A stretch of 64,000 bases of DNA, taken from contig NZ_CP028271.1 in NCBI RefSeq assembly GCF_009914055.1, positions 744,001 to 808,000 of the forward strand, given 5' to 3'. The notes under the pieces are model-generated. The model had not been told where the DNA came from. It searched no databases and saw only the letters and a list, made by a program, of their open reading frames with translations. Within the stretch, counting starts at the first letter, position 1, and the number at the start of each line of letters is the position of its first letter. Position numbers and translations under genes: made by a program. This document shows positions 43,013-52,922 of this stretch, one piece after another. This stretch comes from Mixta intestinalis (GTDB lineage: Bacteria; Pseudomonadota; Gammaproteobacteria; Enterobacterales; Enterobacteriaceae).

Positions 43013-44781
43013 TATGCCAGTTCCCCCTGACGATGGGCGAGCAGGGCAGCAAAAGGCCCCGGCTGCCCGGCGAGCTGTTGCCAGCCGCCACGCTGTATAA
43101 TTTGTCCGTCGCGCATCACCCAGATTTCATCCCACTGCGCCAGATCGTGTAGCTGATGTGTTACCAGCAGCGTGGATTGCTGCCGGGCGGCGGTTAACAG
43201 CGCGCGCATCACGTGCTGTTCGCTGGTTGCATCAAGACTGGCGGCCGGTTCGTCAAGCAGCAGCAGCTGGCAGGGTTTCAACAACGCCCGCGCGACGGCA
43301 ATACGTTGCGCCTGGCCCTGAGACAGGCCGCCGTTTTGATCGCCAATTTCACTCTCCAGCCCCTGCGGCAGCCGGGCGATAAATTCATCTACACCAGCCA
43401 GCTGGAGTAGCTGTTCTAAACGTGCCGCAGAAACCGACTGGCCGTTAAGAATATTATCCCGTACCGTCGCCTGCGGCAGCTGAGGATTTTGCCCCACCCA
43501 GGCCAGCGCCCGATGCCAGCTGTCCCGCTGTAAATCACGCAGCTCAACGCCATTAATTAACAGTGAACCCTGGTAGGGAAGGAAGCCGAGCAGAACGTTA
43601 ATTAAGGAACTTTTACCGGCGCCACTCTGCCCGACCAGCGCAATACGCTGGCCCGGCAGCAGTGAAAAATCGAGCGGCCCGGCCAGCACTGTGCCATCCG
43701 GTGCCAGAATTTTAAGCGCTCGCGCCTCTATATGCAGCGGGCTATCGTCATTCAGCGGCCGTTTTCCCTCAGATGACGGCGATTCTTCATGCGTGGAAAG
43801 AAAATGGTGTAACGCATCGGCAGCGCCGACCGCCTGCGCTTTGGCATGATAAAAGGCACCGAGATCGCGTAACGGTTGAAAAAATTCCGGTGCCAGAATC
43901 AGGGCCAGAAAACCGGCAAACAGCGTAACGCGTGCACCGTAATGACCAAAATCGAGTTCGCCAAGATAGGAAAAACCAAAATAGACGGCGACGATAGCAA
44001 TTGAGACCGAGGCGAAAAACTCCAGCAGCGCCGATGAGAGAAACGCCAGCCGCAGCACTTCCATTGTGCGCTGGCGAAAATCCTCGGTCGCGTTGGCAAT
44101 CGCCTGGGTTTCTGCCGTACCGCGATGAAACAGACGCAGCGTATCCAGCCCGCGTAATCGATCGAGAAAATCGCCGCTAAGACGCGCCAGCGCCTGAAAG
44201 TTACGGCGGTTTGCATCGGCGGCCCCCATACCGACCAGCGCCATAAACAGCGGGATCAGCGGTGCGGTAACCAGCAAAATAACGCCAGCGGCCCAGTTAA
44301 CCGGAAAGATAACCAGCAGAATCAGTACCGGCACCAGCACCGCCAGATTCATTTGTGGCAGATAGCGTGCGTAATAATCCTGCATCTCTTCTATCTGCTC
44401 CAGCAGCAGCGTTGCCCAGCTACCGGCGGGCTTTCCCTGAATCCATGCCGGGCCCAGCTGTTGCAAACGATCGAGCACCTGCTTGCGCAATGCGCGGCGG
44501 ATGTGCTCGCCGGAGCGATAGCCTGCCTGTTCACGCAGCCAGCCAAGCAGGGCGCGTGCGGCAAAACAGAGCAGTAGCAATAGCATGGCAGGCAGCCACT
44601 GGGCGCGCGGCTGCTGCGCCATAATTAATCGATCCATTAGTGTCGCCAGCAGCCAGGCCTGAGCGACGATCAGCAAGGCGCTGGCCAGACCCAGCAGTGT
44701 AGAAACTGAAGTCCAGGGGCGAGCATGTACGCGCTGTTGACGCAGCCAGCGGGTAAGTTGTTGTTGACGTTTTTTTTCCAT
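43012..44781 (-). CDS. cydD: CydD, heterodimeric ABC exporter subunit
   Basis: A 589-residue fused permease-ATPase. Walker A is GQSGAGKSS, and the signature is LSQGQAQR, the degenerate form usual for CydD; Walker B is LLLLDEPAASLD. It is the partner of CydC. It starts about 30 bp after the trxB terminator region, so it likely has its own promoter. Confidence 0.95.
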   Translation of the reverse strand: MEKKRQQQLTRWLRQQRVHARPWTSVSTLLGLASALLIVAQAWLLATLMDRLIMAQQPRAQWLPAMLLLLLCFAARALLGWLREQAGYRSGEHIRRALRKQVLDRLQQLGPAWIQGKPAGSWATLLLEQIEEMQDYYARYLPQMNLAVLVPVLILLVIFPVNWAAGVILLVTAPLIPLFMALVGMGAADANRRNFQALARLSGDFLDRLRGLDTLRLFHRGTAETQAIANATEDFRQRTMEVLRLAFLSSALLEFFASVSIAIVAVYFGFSYLGELDFGHYGARVTLFAGFLALILAPEFFQPLRDLGAFYHAKAQAVGAADALHHFLSTHEESPSSEGKRPLNDDSPLHIEARALKILAPDGTVLAGPLDFSLLPGQRIALVGQSGAGKSSLINVLLGFLPYQGSLLINGVELRDLQRDSWHRALAWVGQNPQLPQATVRDNILNGQSVSAARLEQLLQLAGVDEFIARLPQGLESEIGDQNGGLSQGQAQRIAVARALLKPCQLLLLDEPAASLDATSEQHVMRALLTAARQQSTLLVTHQLHDLAQWDEIWVMRDGQIIQRGGWQQLAGQPGPFAALLAHRQGELA

Positions 44782-44872
44782 GCGAGGCCGTTTGATTATA
44801 AAAACAGGCTGGCCGATTCATCAGATGCAGGCCAGCAGAGGCGCAGGCAATGTAGCATGGTGACCAGAAAAA

Positions 44873-44895
44873 AGGCGACTGTTGAACAGTCGCCT
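44873..44895 (-). terminator. Terminator downstream of trxB
   Basis: AGGCGACTGTT and AACAGTCGCCT are perfectly complementary with a one-base centre, followed by TTTTTTC on the minus strand. Confidence 0.9.
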
Positions 44896-44924
44896 GGAAG
44901 AAATAAGATCAGATAATTAACAAG

Positions 44925-45893
44925 TTAAGTATTGTTTTTAACTAATCCATCCAGATAGCGTTCTGCATCCAGCGCCGCCATACAGCCAGTACCGGCAGAG
45001 GTAATCGCCTGACGATAGGTATGATCCATTACGTCGCCCGCAGCAAAAACACCGGGGATGCTGGTCTGGGTGGCGTTACCATGCAGGCCGGACTGAACTT
45101 TGATATAGCCGTTTTCCAGTTCCAGCTGACCGGCGAAGATAGCGGTATTCGGGCTGTGACCGATAGCGACAAACAGGCCAGCCACTTCCAGCTCTTCCGT
45201 CTGTTGCGCATCATGGGTGGCGCGCAGGCGCACTGAGGTAACGCCCATCTGATCGCCCAGTACTTCATCCAGTTCACGATGGGTGTGCAGGATGATATTA
45301 CCGCTGGCGACTTTTTCCATCAGACGGTTAACCAGGATTTTTTCCGCACGGAAGCTGTCGCGACGGTGGATCAGATGAACCTCGGCGGCGATGTTAGAGA
45401 GATAGAGCGCCTCTTCCACGGCGGTATTGCCGCCGCCAACGACCGCTACTTTCTGTTTGCGATAGAAGAATCCATCACAGGTCGCGCAGGCGGAAACGCC
45501 TTTCCCTTTAAACGCCTCTTCAGACGGCAGGCCAAGGTAACGGGCGGAAGCGCCGGTAGCGATAATCAGGGCGTCAGTCGTATATTCTCCGCTGTCACCG
45601 ATCAGGCGAAATGGGCGATTCTGCAAATCAACGGTATGGATATGATCGAAAACGATCTCGGTCTTGAACTTCAGCGCGTGCTCGTGCATCCGCTCCATTA
45701 ATAGCGGACCCGTTAAATCATCAGGATCGCCTGGCCAGTTTTCAACTTCAGTCGTAGTGGTTAACTGGCCGCCTTTTTCCAGGCCGGTGATTAACACCGG
45801 ATTCAGGTTAGCGCGTGCAGCGTAAACGGCTGCGGTGTAGCCTGCCGGACCAGAGCCCAGAATAAGCAATTTACTGTGTGTGGCCGTGCCCAT
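44925..45893 (-). CDS. trxB: Thioredoxin reductase
   Basis: A 322-residue FAD/NADPH flavoprotein. The FAD motif is GSGPAGYTAA near 13-22, the redox-active cysteines are CATC in SACATCDGFF, and the NADPH motif is GGGNTAVEEALYLS. It reduces thioredoxin. It is divergent from lrp and precedes cydDC, as in E. coli. Confidence 0.97.
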   Translation of the reverse strand: MGTATHSKLLILGSGPAGYTAAVYAARANLNPVLITGLEKGGQLTTTTEVENWPGDPDDLTGPLLMERMHEHALKFKTEIVFDHIHTVDLQNRPFRLIGDSGEYTTDALIIATGASARYLGLPSEEAFKGKGVSACATCDGFFYRKQKVAVVGGGNTAVEEALYLSNIAAEVHLIHRRDSFRAEKILVNRLMEKVASGNIILHTHRELDEVLGDQMGVTSVRLRATHDAQQTEELEVAGLFVAIGHSPNTAIFAGQLELENGYIKVQSGLHGNATQTSIPGVFAAGDVMDHTYRQAITSAGTGCMAALDAERYLDGLVKNNT

Positions 45894-46416
45894 GAGATCC
45901 TCATTATTTAACTGGCAACATGGGAACCGATTGTAGGGAATTTACCGGCGCAAAAAAAGCATTCTGCGATTTTGTTAACAATTGATGTAAAAGGTTTAAT
46001 CGATAGACCATATCGTGCGGGAAAAGAGTAGTTAAAAAGGGTGCGGGAACGTTGAAGCACAGCTCAAAAGGCTGAAATAACCACTTTAAATGGTTCCGGC
46101 CCGCAATGGGTTGGCATGTTCTCCTGATTTTCAATGTTTTGCTTTGACAATCGCCTGCGCTTTTGCGAAAACATTGTGGGAAGCAGAGAATATTTGGGCT
46201 ATGTAAATAGGTTTTCATACCACTTTTTACGTTTAATACCGAATAAACTCAGCCTGTCATTGGTAATGGCGCATGGTGTGGACAGACAGTATGCGTTATG
46301 CGGATGAATGCTGGTACAGCAACAGGCTTACTGACTTCGCTTAACAAAAGACCCTGTACACAGATAATGTTCAGGGTATGGCAGGCAAAGGGAAGGAATG
46401 AAGAGAGACAATAATA
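45894..46416. other. trxB-lrp intergenic region
   Basis: About 520 bp holding the lrp promoter and leader. No gene is supported; a 104-codon minus frame at 45904-46218 has no recognisable features. The length and AT-rich tracts fit a self-regulated lrp promoter, as in E. coli. Confidence 0.5.
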
Positions 46417-46911
46417 ATGGTAGACAATAAAAAACGCCCCGGAAAAGACCTCGACAGAATCGACAGAAATATTCTGAACGAGTTACAGAAAGATGGTCGT
46501 ATTTCCAATGTTGAACTTTCCAAACGCGTTGGGCTATCGCCTACGCCGTGCCTGGAACGTGTACGCCGCCTGGAACGTCAGGGCTTTATTCTCGGCTACA
46601 CTGCGTTGCTTAATCCCCATTATCTTGACGCATCCCTGCTGGTTTTCGTTGAGATTACTCTGAATCGCGGCGCACCCGACGTGTTTGAACAATTTAACGC
46701 CGCTGTACAAAAACTTGAGGAAACTCAAGAGTGTCACCTCGTTTCCGGTGATTTTGACTACCTGCTGAAAACGCGCGTGCCGGATATGTCTGCCTATCGT
46801 AAGCTGCTGGGCGAAACCCTGCTGCGTCTGCCGGGCGTTAACGATACGCGCACCTATGTGGTGATGGAAGAGGTAAAACAGAGCAACCGGCTGGTGATTA
46901 AAACGCGATAA
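46417..46911 (+). CDS. lrp: Leucine-responsive regulatory protein Lrp
   Basis: A 164-residue global regulator. The helix-turn-helix is in DRIDRNILNELQKDGRIS...VGLSPTPCLERVRRLE, and the C-terminal RAM domain (GDFDYLLKTRVPDMSAYRKLL) binds leucine and forms octamers. Nearly identical to E. coli Lrp. It controls amino-acid metabolism and pili, and very likely serC in this window (E. coli precedent). Confidence 0.97.
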   Translation: MVDNKKRPGKDLDRIDRNILNELQKDGRISNVELSKRVGLSPTPCLERVRRLERQGFILGYTALLNPHYLDASLLVFVEITLNRGAPDVFEQFNAAVQKLEETQECHLVSGDFDYLLKTRVPDMSAYRKLLGETLLRLPGVNDTRTYVVMEEVKQSNRLVIKTR

Positions 46912-46970
46912 CACAGGGCAGGTGCAAAACCTGGTGGTATTCGGTACACTCCTGTGAATTCATACAGGCA

Positions 46971-46998
46971 CAGCGTCGGTTAGTCCGGCGCTGTTTCC
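46971..46998 (+). terminator. Terminator downstream of lrp
   Basis: CAGCGTCGG and CCGGCGCTG form a 9-bp stem with one G-T pair and are followed by TTTCCTT. Confidence 0.7.
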
Positions 46999-47029
46999 TT
47001 CATAGTTTACAGGCACCTGGAGAGTTCTC

Positions 47030-50000
47030 TTGAGCCAGGAATATACAGAAGATAAAGATGTGTCTCTTAAGCCGCTGAGTAGCGGTCGTCGCCTGCTCGA
47101 AGCGTTGCTGATTCTTGTTGCGCTGTTTGCCGTCTATTTGATGGTAGCGCTGGTCAGTTTTAATCCTTCCGATCCCAGCTGGTCGCAGACCGCCTGGCAT
47201 GAACCTATCCATAATCTGGGCGGCAGTGTTGGCGCCTGGCTGGCCGATACGTTACTGTTTATTTTCGGCGTAATGGCCTACGCCATTCCTCCCGTTATTC
47301 TGGGGCTGTGCTGGATTACGTTCCGTCAGCGCGATCGCCAGGATTATATCGATTATTTTGCTGTCGGCCTGCGTCTGATCGGCGTGTTGGCGTTGGTGGT
47401 CACTACCTGTGGTCTGGCGGCGCTCAACGCCGATGATATCTGGTATTTTGCTTCCGGCGGCGTAATTGGCAGCCTGGTCAGTAATGCGATGGGGCCTTAT
47501 CTGAACGGTGCCAGCGGAACTCTGGCTTTGCTCTGTATCTGGGCGGCCGGGCTGACGCTCTATACCGGCTGGTCCTGGCTGACGATAGCTGAAAAAATTG
47601 GTGCGGTGGTTATGGGCGTGCTGACGTTTGCCAGCAATCGCTCGCGCGCTGAAGAAACCTGGTATGAGGACGATGAGCCCGCTCCCGCACCGAAAATTAA
47701 ACGCGCAGCGCGGCTGGACGACGATGAGGATGTGCTGCTGTCGGCACCGCGTAAGCAGCGGGACGATGATGAAACAGATGTCGATCCGCTACTGGCTGAT
47801 GCGCCAGAGAGTGAGGAGAGCGCAACCTCGATACCGCAGGCCGATACTGCACCGTCACAGACGGTGACCGCTCAGTCCCAGCCAGCGGCTGCTCCATCTG
47901 CAGTCGGGCAAATGCCGGTGGCTCAGCCACAGGCAGCAGCTGCACAGCATGATACCCGTTCTGCATACACCCCGCAGGGCGAAGGGTTACAGCCAGCTCC
48001 CGCGATGAGTGCGTCTCAGTCAAATCATCCGGCGGCTCCGGCTGATGGCGTTGCGCCGCCGCTTTACCGCTTTGAGGTACCGCAGCAGGCAAGTGATGCC
48101 TTTACGCCGTACGCCGAAGATGAAGGGCCGCAGATGGGCAACTGGCAGGATACCGCAACAACAACGCCGCAAGCGGGTGCTGCCGCAGCAGCCATTGCTT
48201 CTGCCGCCGTTTCGCCACCGGCGTCGCCCTTTATGCCAGCCAGCGCGCCGGAAGAGAATAATCCGCAGATTAAACAGGGCATCGGCCCTGAACTGCCGCG
48301 TCCGAAGCCGGTCAAGTTGCCGACGCGTCGTGAGCTGGCCTCCTGGGGAATAAAACTGCCGTCGCAGCGTCTGGCGGAAGAGAAAGCCAAACAGGAAGCT
48401 CAACAGCAGACGACTGTACCTCAGGATGATGAGCAGGCCGCCGCGCAGGATGAATCTCAGCTGCGTAACGCCTTTATGGCGCAGCAGAAAGCGCGCTATG
48501 GACAGGATTACGCCAGCGAAGAAGAGGAAAGCGCAATGCAGCAGGCGGCGCTGGCGCAACAGTTTGCTCAACAACAGCAGCAACGTTACGCGCAGGCGGA
48601 GCAGGTCGAGCCCGCTATATCACAGACGATAGCACAGCCGATGCAGGCCGTTCAGTCGGAGACGCAGCCGCACTATGCGCAGCCGACCCGTCCCGATTTA
48701 ACCTGGCAGCATCAGGCAATGCCGCAGGATAATCCGCCGCAGCCTGAAACCTCTGGCTTCACATTGGATCCTGCCGCCGCCTTTGATTTTTCCCCGATGG
48801 AAGATCTGGTTGATGATGGTCCGAGCGAGCCGATTTTTACCATCGCAGCACCGCCGGAGCCGGAAATGCCCGCCAGCGATGCGCAGTGGCAGCAGCCTGC
48901 GCAGGAAGTTGAGCCGCATTATTATCGTGAGCCGGAAATCGTTCCGGCTCCGCAGCCAGCTGCACCGGTCACGCCTGCTTCACCATCCGGCTGGCAAAGT
49001 GCGCCGCAGCCTGCCTTCTCATCGGCACCAGAACCGCACTCTGCGTTCTCTCCGGCAGACGAACAGCAGGCTGCCTTTGCGCCAGTGGCTGAGCCGCAGG
49101 TGCAGGAAGCCAGCGAATCATCGCTGTCGGATAGCCTGATCCATCCTTTCCTGATGCGTCATGAGCAGCCGCTGCATAAGCCGACGACGCCGTTGCCAAC
49201 GCTGGATTTGCTGACTTCACCGCCCGCAGAGGAAGAGCCGGTAGATATGTTCGCGCTGGAGCAGACCGCTCGCCTGGTTGAGGCGCGACTGGCAGACTAT
49301 CGCGTTAAGGCAGAAGTGGTAGGTATCTCGCCGGGGCCGGTTATTACGCGCTTTGAGCTGGATCTGGCGCCGGGCGTTAAGGCTGCGCGTATCTCCAATC
49401 TGTCACGCGATCTGGCTCGTTCACTTTCAGCGGTCGCCGTGCGTGTGGTAGAGGTGATCCCCGGCAAGCCTTATGTTGGCCTGGAGTTGCCAAACAAGCG
49501 TCGTCAAACCGTCTATCTGCGCGAGGTGCTCGACTGCGCCAGCTTCCGCGATAATCCGTCACCGCTTGCCGTGGTGTTGGGTAAAGATATTGCTGGTCAG
49601 CCGGTGGTTGCCGATCTGGCGAAGATGCCTCACCTGCTGGTGGCTGGTACAACCGGTTCCGGTAAATCGGTTGGGGTAAACGCCATGATCATCAGCATGC
49701 TGTATAAGGCGACGCCGGAAGAGGTGCGCTTTATCATGATCGACCCGAAAATGCTTGAGCTGTCGGTTTATGAAGGCATCCCGCACCTGCTGACGGAAGT
49801 GGTTACCGACATGAAGGATGCGGCCAACGCGCTGCGCTGGAGCGTCGGGGAGATGGAGCGCCGCTATAAGCTGATGTCTGCGCTGGGCGTTCGTAACCTC
49901 GCGGGCTATAACGAGAAGATCGAACAGGCTGAAGCGATGGGCCGCCCGATTCCCGATCCGTTCTGGAAGCCGGGTGACAGTATGGATATGCTGCCGCCAA

Positions 50001-50668
50001 CGCTGGAAAAACTGCCTTATATCGTAGTGATGGTGGATGAATTCGCCGATCTGATGATGGCAGTTGGTAAGAAAGTGGAAGAGCTGATCGCTCGTCTGGC
50101 TCAGAAGGCGCGTGCGGCAGGTATTCACCTTGTCCTGGCTACGCAACGTCCATCGGTAGATGTGATTACCGGCCTGATTAAGGCAAATATTCCTACGCGT
50201 ATCGCTTTTACCGTATCGAGTAAGATTGATTCGCGTACCATTCTCGATCAGGGCGGCGCGGAATCGCTGCTGGGAATGGGGGACATGCTCTATATGCCGC
50301 CGAACTCCTCGATACCTGTGCGCGTTCACGGCGCTTTCGTCCGCGATCAGGAAGTACATGCGGTGGTGCAGGACTGGAAAGCCCGTGGACGCCCTCAGTA
50401 CATCGACAGTATTACCGCTGGCGAAGAGAGCGAAGGTGGCAGCCTGGGGCTGGATGGCGATGAAGAGCTGGATCCGTTATTCGATCAGGCGGTGGCTTTT
50501 GTGGTGGAAAAACGTCGCGCCTCTATTTCCGGTGTACAGCGTCAGTTCCGCATTGGCTATAACCGCGCTGCACGTATCATTGAACAAATGGAAGTGCAGA
50601 GCATTGTTTCGCCGCCGGGGCATAACGGCAACCGCGAGGTGCTGGCACCGCCGCCGCACGAAATGTAA
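47030..50668 (+). CDS. ftsK: DNA translocase FtsK
   Basis: A 1212-residue cell-division and chromosome-segregation protein, about 115 residues shorter than E. coli FtsK (1329). Residues 1-200 hold four membrane segments (FtsK-N, essential for division). A long P/Q/A-rich linker spans about 205-715. The motor domain has Walker A GTTGSGKS near 875 and Walker B MVDEFADL near 1004. The C-terminal gamma winged helix (AVAFVVEKRRASISGVQRQF) binds KOPS and activates XerCD. Translation starts at TTG 47030, as the homologous M-S-Q-E-Y start suggests. Confidence 0.96.
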   Translation: MSQEYTEDKDVSLKPLSSGRRLLEALLILVALFAVYLMVALVSFNPSDPSWSQTAWHEPIHNLGGSVGAWLADTLLFIFGVMAYAIPPVILGLCWITFRQRDRQDYIDYFAVGLRLIGVLALVVTTCGLAALNADDIWYFASGGVIGSLVSNAMGPYLNGASGTLALLCIWAAGLTLYTGWSWLTIAEKIGAVVMGVLTFASNRSRAEETWYEDDEPAPAPKIKRAARLDDDEDVLLSAPRKQRDDDETDVDPLLADAPESEESATSIPQADTAPSQTVTAQSQPAAAPSAVGQMPVAQPQAAAAQHDTRSAYTPQGEGLQPAPAMSASQSNHPAAPADGVAPPLYRFEVPQQASDAFTPYAEDEGPQMGNWQDTATTTPQAGAAAAAIASAAVSPPASPFMPASAPEENNPQIKQGIGPELPRPKPVKLPTRRELASWGIKLPSQRLAEEKAKQEAQQQTTVPQDDEQAAAQDESQLRNAFMAQQKARYGQDYASEEEESAMQQAALAQQFAQQQQQRYAQAEQVEPAISQTIAQPMQAVQSETQPHYAQPTRPDLTWQHQAMPQDNPPQPETSGFTLDPAAAFDFSPMEDLVDDGPSEPIFTIAAPPEPEMPASDAQWQQPAQEVEPHYYREPEIVPAPQPAAPVTPASPSGWQSAPQPAFSSAPEPHSAFSPADEQQAAFAPVAEPQVQEASESSLSDSLIHPFLMRHEQPLHKPTTPLPTLDLLTSPPAEEEPVDMFALEQTARLVEARLADYRVKAEVVGISPGPVITRFELDLAPGVKAARISNLSRDLARSLSAVAVRVVEVIPGKPYVGLELPNKRRQTVYLREVLDCASFRDNPSPLAVVLGKDIAGQPVVADLAKMPHLLVAGTTGSGKSVGVNAMIISMLYKATPEEVRFIMIDPKMLELSVYEGIPHLLTEVVTDMKDAANALRWSVGEMERRYKLMSALGVRNLAGYNEKIEQAEAMGRPIPDPFWKPGDSMDMLPPTLEKLPYIVVMVDEFADLMMAVGKKVEELIARLAQKARAAGIHLVLATQRPSVDVITGLIKANIPTRIAFTVSSKIDSRTILDQGGAESLLGMGDMLYMPPNSSIPVRVHGAFVRDQEVHAVVQDWKARGRPQYIDSITAGEESEGGSLGLDGDEELDPLFDQAVAFVVEKRRASISGVQRQFRIGYNRAARIIEQMEVQSIVSPPGHNGNREVLAPPPHEM

Positions 50669-50699
50669 TAAAACGGCGTTCGCGCTGTCAGAGAGTAAG

Positions 50700-50730
50700 C
50701 GGGCCGGCATAACCGGCCCGTTGTTTATTT
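50700..50730 (+). terminator. Terminator downstream of ftsK
   Basis: CGGGCCGG and CCGGCCCG pair around five bases, followed by TTGTTTATTT. Confidence 0.8.
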
Positions 50731-50859
50731 ATGCATCAGGCAGCTTCTGCCACAGCGCTTTCAGCATATTCTCCTGTCGGGAAGCGAACTGTCAGTCTAA
50801 TCTGTAACAGGAGTTGGAACTGACACGAAATAAAACGACATGAAAAGGAATCGGTAGTC

Positions 50860-51471
50860 ATGAAGAAATTAGTTATTGCATGTGGTTTACTTTCAGCGCT
50901 GACCTCCGCTGGTGCGCTGGCCGATGCCTCCAGCGAGCTACAGCAGCGCCTGGATAAAGTCAGCAGCTTCCATGCCAGCTTCAGTCAAAAAGTGACCGAC
51001 GCCAGCGGAGCGAACGTGCAGGAAGGGGAAGGCGAACTGTGGGTAAAACGCCCAAACCTGTTTAACTGGCACATGACCGCACCGGATGAGAGCATTATCG
51101 TTTCCGACGGCAAAACGTTGTGGTTCTATAATCCTTTTGTTGAGCAGGTCAGCGCTACCTGGCTGAACAGCGCAACCAGCAACACGCCGTTTATGTTGAT
51201 TGCACGTAACCAGCGCAGCGACTGGCAGCAATATAATGTGAAGCAGCACGGCGACACTTTTGAACTGACGCCAAAAAGCGATGCCGGAAATCTGAAGCAG
51301 TTTATGGTGAACGTTTCCAGCAACGGCACGATTAACCAGTTCAGCGCTATCGAGCAGGATGGCCAGCGCAGCAGCTATATGTTAAAAAGCCAGCAAAACG
51401 GGGCGGTCAGCGCCGATAAATTTACCTTTACGCCACCAAAAGGGGTGACGGTAGACGACCAACGTCAGTGA
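50860..51471 (+). CDS. lolA: Outer-membrane lipoprotein carrier LolA
   Basis: A 203-residue periplasmic chaperone with a signal peptide ending GALADA near residue 21. LWVKRPNLFNWHMTAPDESIIVSDG and VSSNGTINQFSAIEQDGQ are LolA-typical. It carries lipoproteins from LolCDE to LolB. It is followed seven bases later by rarA. Confidence 0.96.
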   Translation: MKKLVIACGLLSALTSAGALADASSELQQRLDKVSSFHASFSQKVTDASGANVQEGEGELWVKRPNLFNWHMTAPDESIIVSDGKTLWFYNPFVEQVSATWLNSATSNTPFMLIARNQRSDWQQYNVKQHGDTFELTPKSDAGNLKQFMVNVSSNGTINQFSAIEQDGQRSSYMLKSQQNGAVSADKFTFTPPKGVTVDDQRQ

Positions 51472-51478
51472 GGTTGAG

Positions 51479-52822
51479 TTGAGTAATCTCTCGCTTGATT
51501 TTTCTTCTGAGCAGTTTCAACCGTTGGCCGCGCGTATGCGGCCAACGCTGCTTGAGCACTATATCGGGCAGCAGCACCTTCTTGCGCTTGGAAAACCACT
51601 AACGCGTGCTATTGAAGCGGGCCATCTGCATTCCATGATCCTGTGGGGGCCGCCCGGCACCGGCAAAACGACGCTGGCCGAGTTGATTGGACGCTACGGT
51701 AATGCTGACGTTGAGCGCATCTCTGCCGTTACCTCCGGCATTAAAGAGATCCGTGAGGCGATCGAGCGGGCGCGCCAGAATCGTCAGGCTGGACGCCGGA
51801 CTATCCTGTTTGTTGATGAGGTGCATCGCTTTAATAAAAGCCAGCAGGACGCATTTTTGCCCCATATTGAAGATGGTACTATCACCTTTATCGGCGCGAC
51901 GACCGAAAACCCTTCCTTCGAACTAAACTCGGCGCTGCTGTCGCGTGCGCGTGTCTATTTGCTGAAGTCGCTTACTACCGACGAGATCGAAACCGTGCTG
52001 GAGCAGGCGCTGACCGACAGCGAGCGCGGACTGGGTAAAGAGAACATCGAGCTGCCTGCGGCAACGCGTCGCATGATTGCGGAGCTGGTGAATGGCGATG
52101 CGCGCCGGGCGCTGAATACGCTGGAAATGATGGCCGATATGGCTGAGAGTGACGCACAAGGAAAGCGTACGCTAACGCCTCAGCTGTTAAATGAGGTTTC
52201 CGGCGAGCGGGCGGCACGTTTCGATAATAAAGGCGATCGCTATTACGATCTGATCTCGGCGCTGCATAAGTCGGTACGCGGCTCTGCGCCGGACGCCGCG
52301 CTTTACTGGTATGCGCGCATTATCACTGCCGGTGGCGATCCGCTCTATGTGGCGCGCCGCCTGCTGGCAATCGCTTCTGAAGATGTCGGCAACGCCGATC
52401 CGCGAGCTATGCAGGTCGCTATTGCCGCGTGGGATTGCTTTACCCGCGTTGGCCCGGCGGAGGGCGAGCGCGCTATCGCCCAGGCGATTGTTTATCTTGC
52501 CTGTGCGCCAAAAAGCAATGCGGTCTATACCGCTTTTAAAGCGGCAATGCGTGACGCACGTGAAAAACCGGATTTCGATGTGCCGGAACATTTGCGCAAT
52601 GCGCCAACGAAATTAATGAAAGAGATGGGGCTGGGCAAGGCCTATCGTTACGCGCATGATGAACCTAACGCCTACGCGGCTGGAGAGGATTATTTCCCCG
52701 CGGAAATGGCGCAGACTCGCTACTATCAACCTACCAGCCGTGGGCTGGAAGGTAAAATTGGTGAAAAGCTCGCCTGGCTGGCGAAGCAGGATCAAAATAG
52801 CCCGACAAAACGCTACCGCTAA
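51479..52822 (+). CDS. rarA: Replication-associated recombination protein RarA
   Basis: A 447-residue clamp-loader-like AAA+ ATPase, the same length as E. coli RarA (MgsA). Walker A is WGPPGTGKTT near 55-64, Walker B LFVDEVHRF, sensor 1 GATTENPSF. It acts at stalled replication forks. Translation starts at TTG 51479, giving M-S-N-L-S as in E. coli. Confidence 0.95.
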   Translation: MSNLSLDFSSEQFQPLAARMRPTLLEHYIGQQHLLALGKPLTRAIEAGHLHSMILWGPPGTGKTTLAELIGRYGNADVERISAVTSGIKEIREAIERARQNRQAGRRTILFVDEVHRFNKSQQDAFLPHIEDGTITFIGATTENPSFELNSALLSRARVYLLKSLTTDEIETVLEQALTDSERGLGKENIELPAATRRMIAELVNGDARRALNTLEMMADMAESDAQGKRTLTPQLLNEVSGERAARFDNKGDRYYDLISALHKSVRGSAPDAALYWYARIITAGGDPLYVARRLLAIASEDVGNADPRAMQVAIAAWDCFTRVGPAEGERAIAQAIVYLACAPKSNAVYTAFKAAMRDAREKPDFDVPEHLRNAPTKLMKEMGLGKAYRYAHDEPNAYAAGEDYFPAEMAQTRYYQPTSRGLEGKIGEKLAWLAKQDQNSPTKRYR

Positions 52823-52922
52823 CCCAGGCGTTGCGGTAAGGTTAGCGCAATAGCCAGGTGGACCCTGAAGGAACGCTTTGGTTCAACATTCTTTTTTTAA
52901 TTACAGTAAGCACAGGATAAGC

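Noticed and set aside
49559..50359. Long minus-strand frame of 266 codons
   Set aside because: It lies entirely opposite the conserved ftsK motor domain, has no recognisable motifs, and mirrors the codon bias of ftsK.
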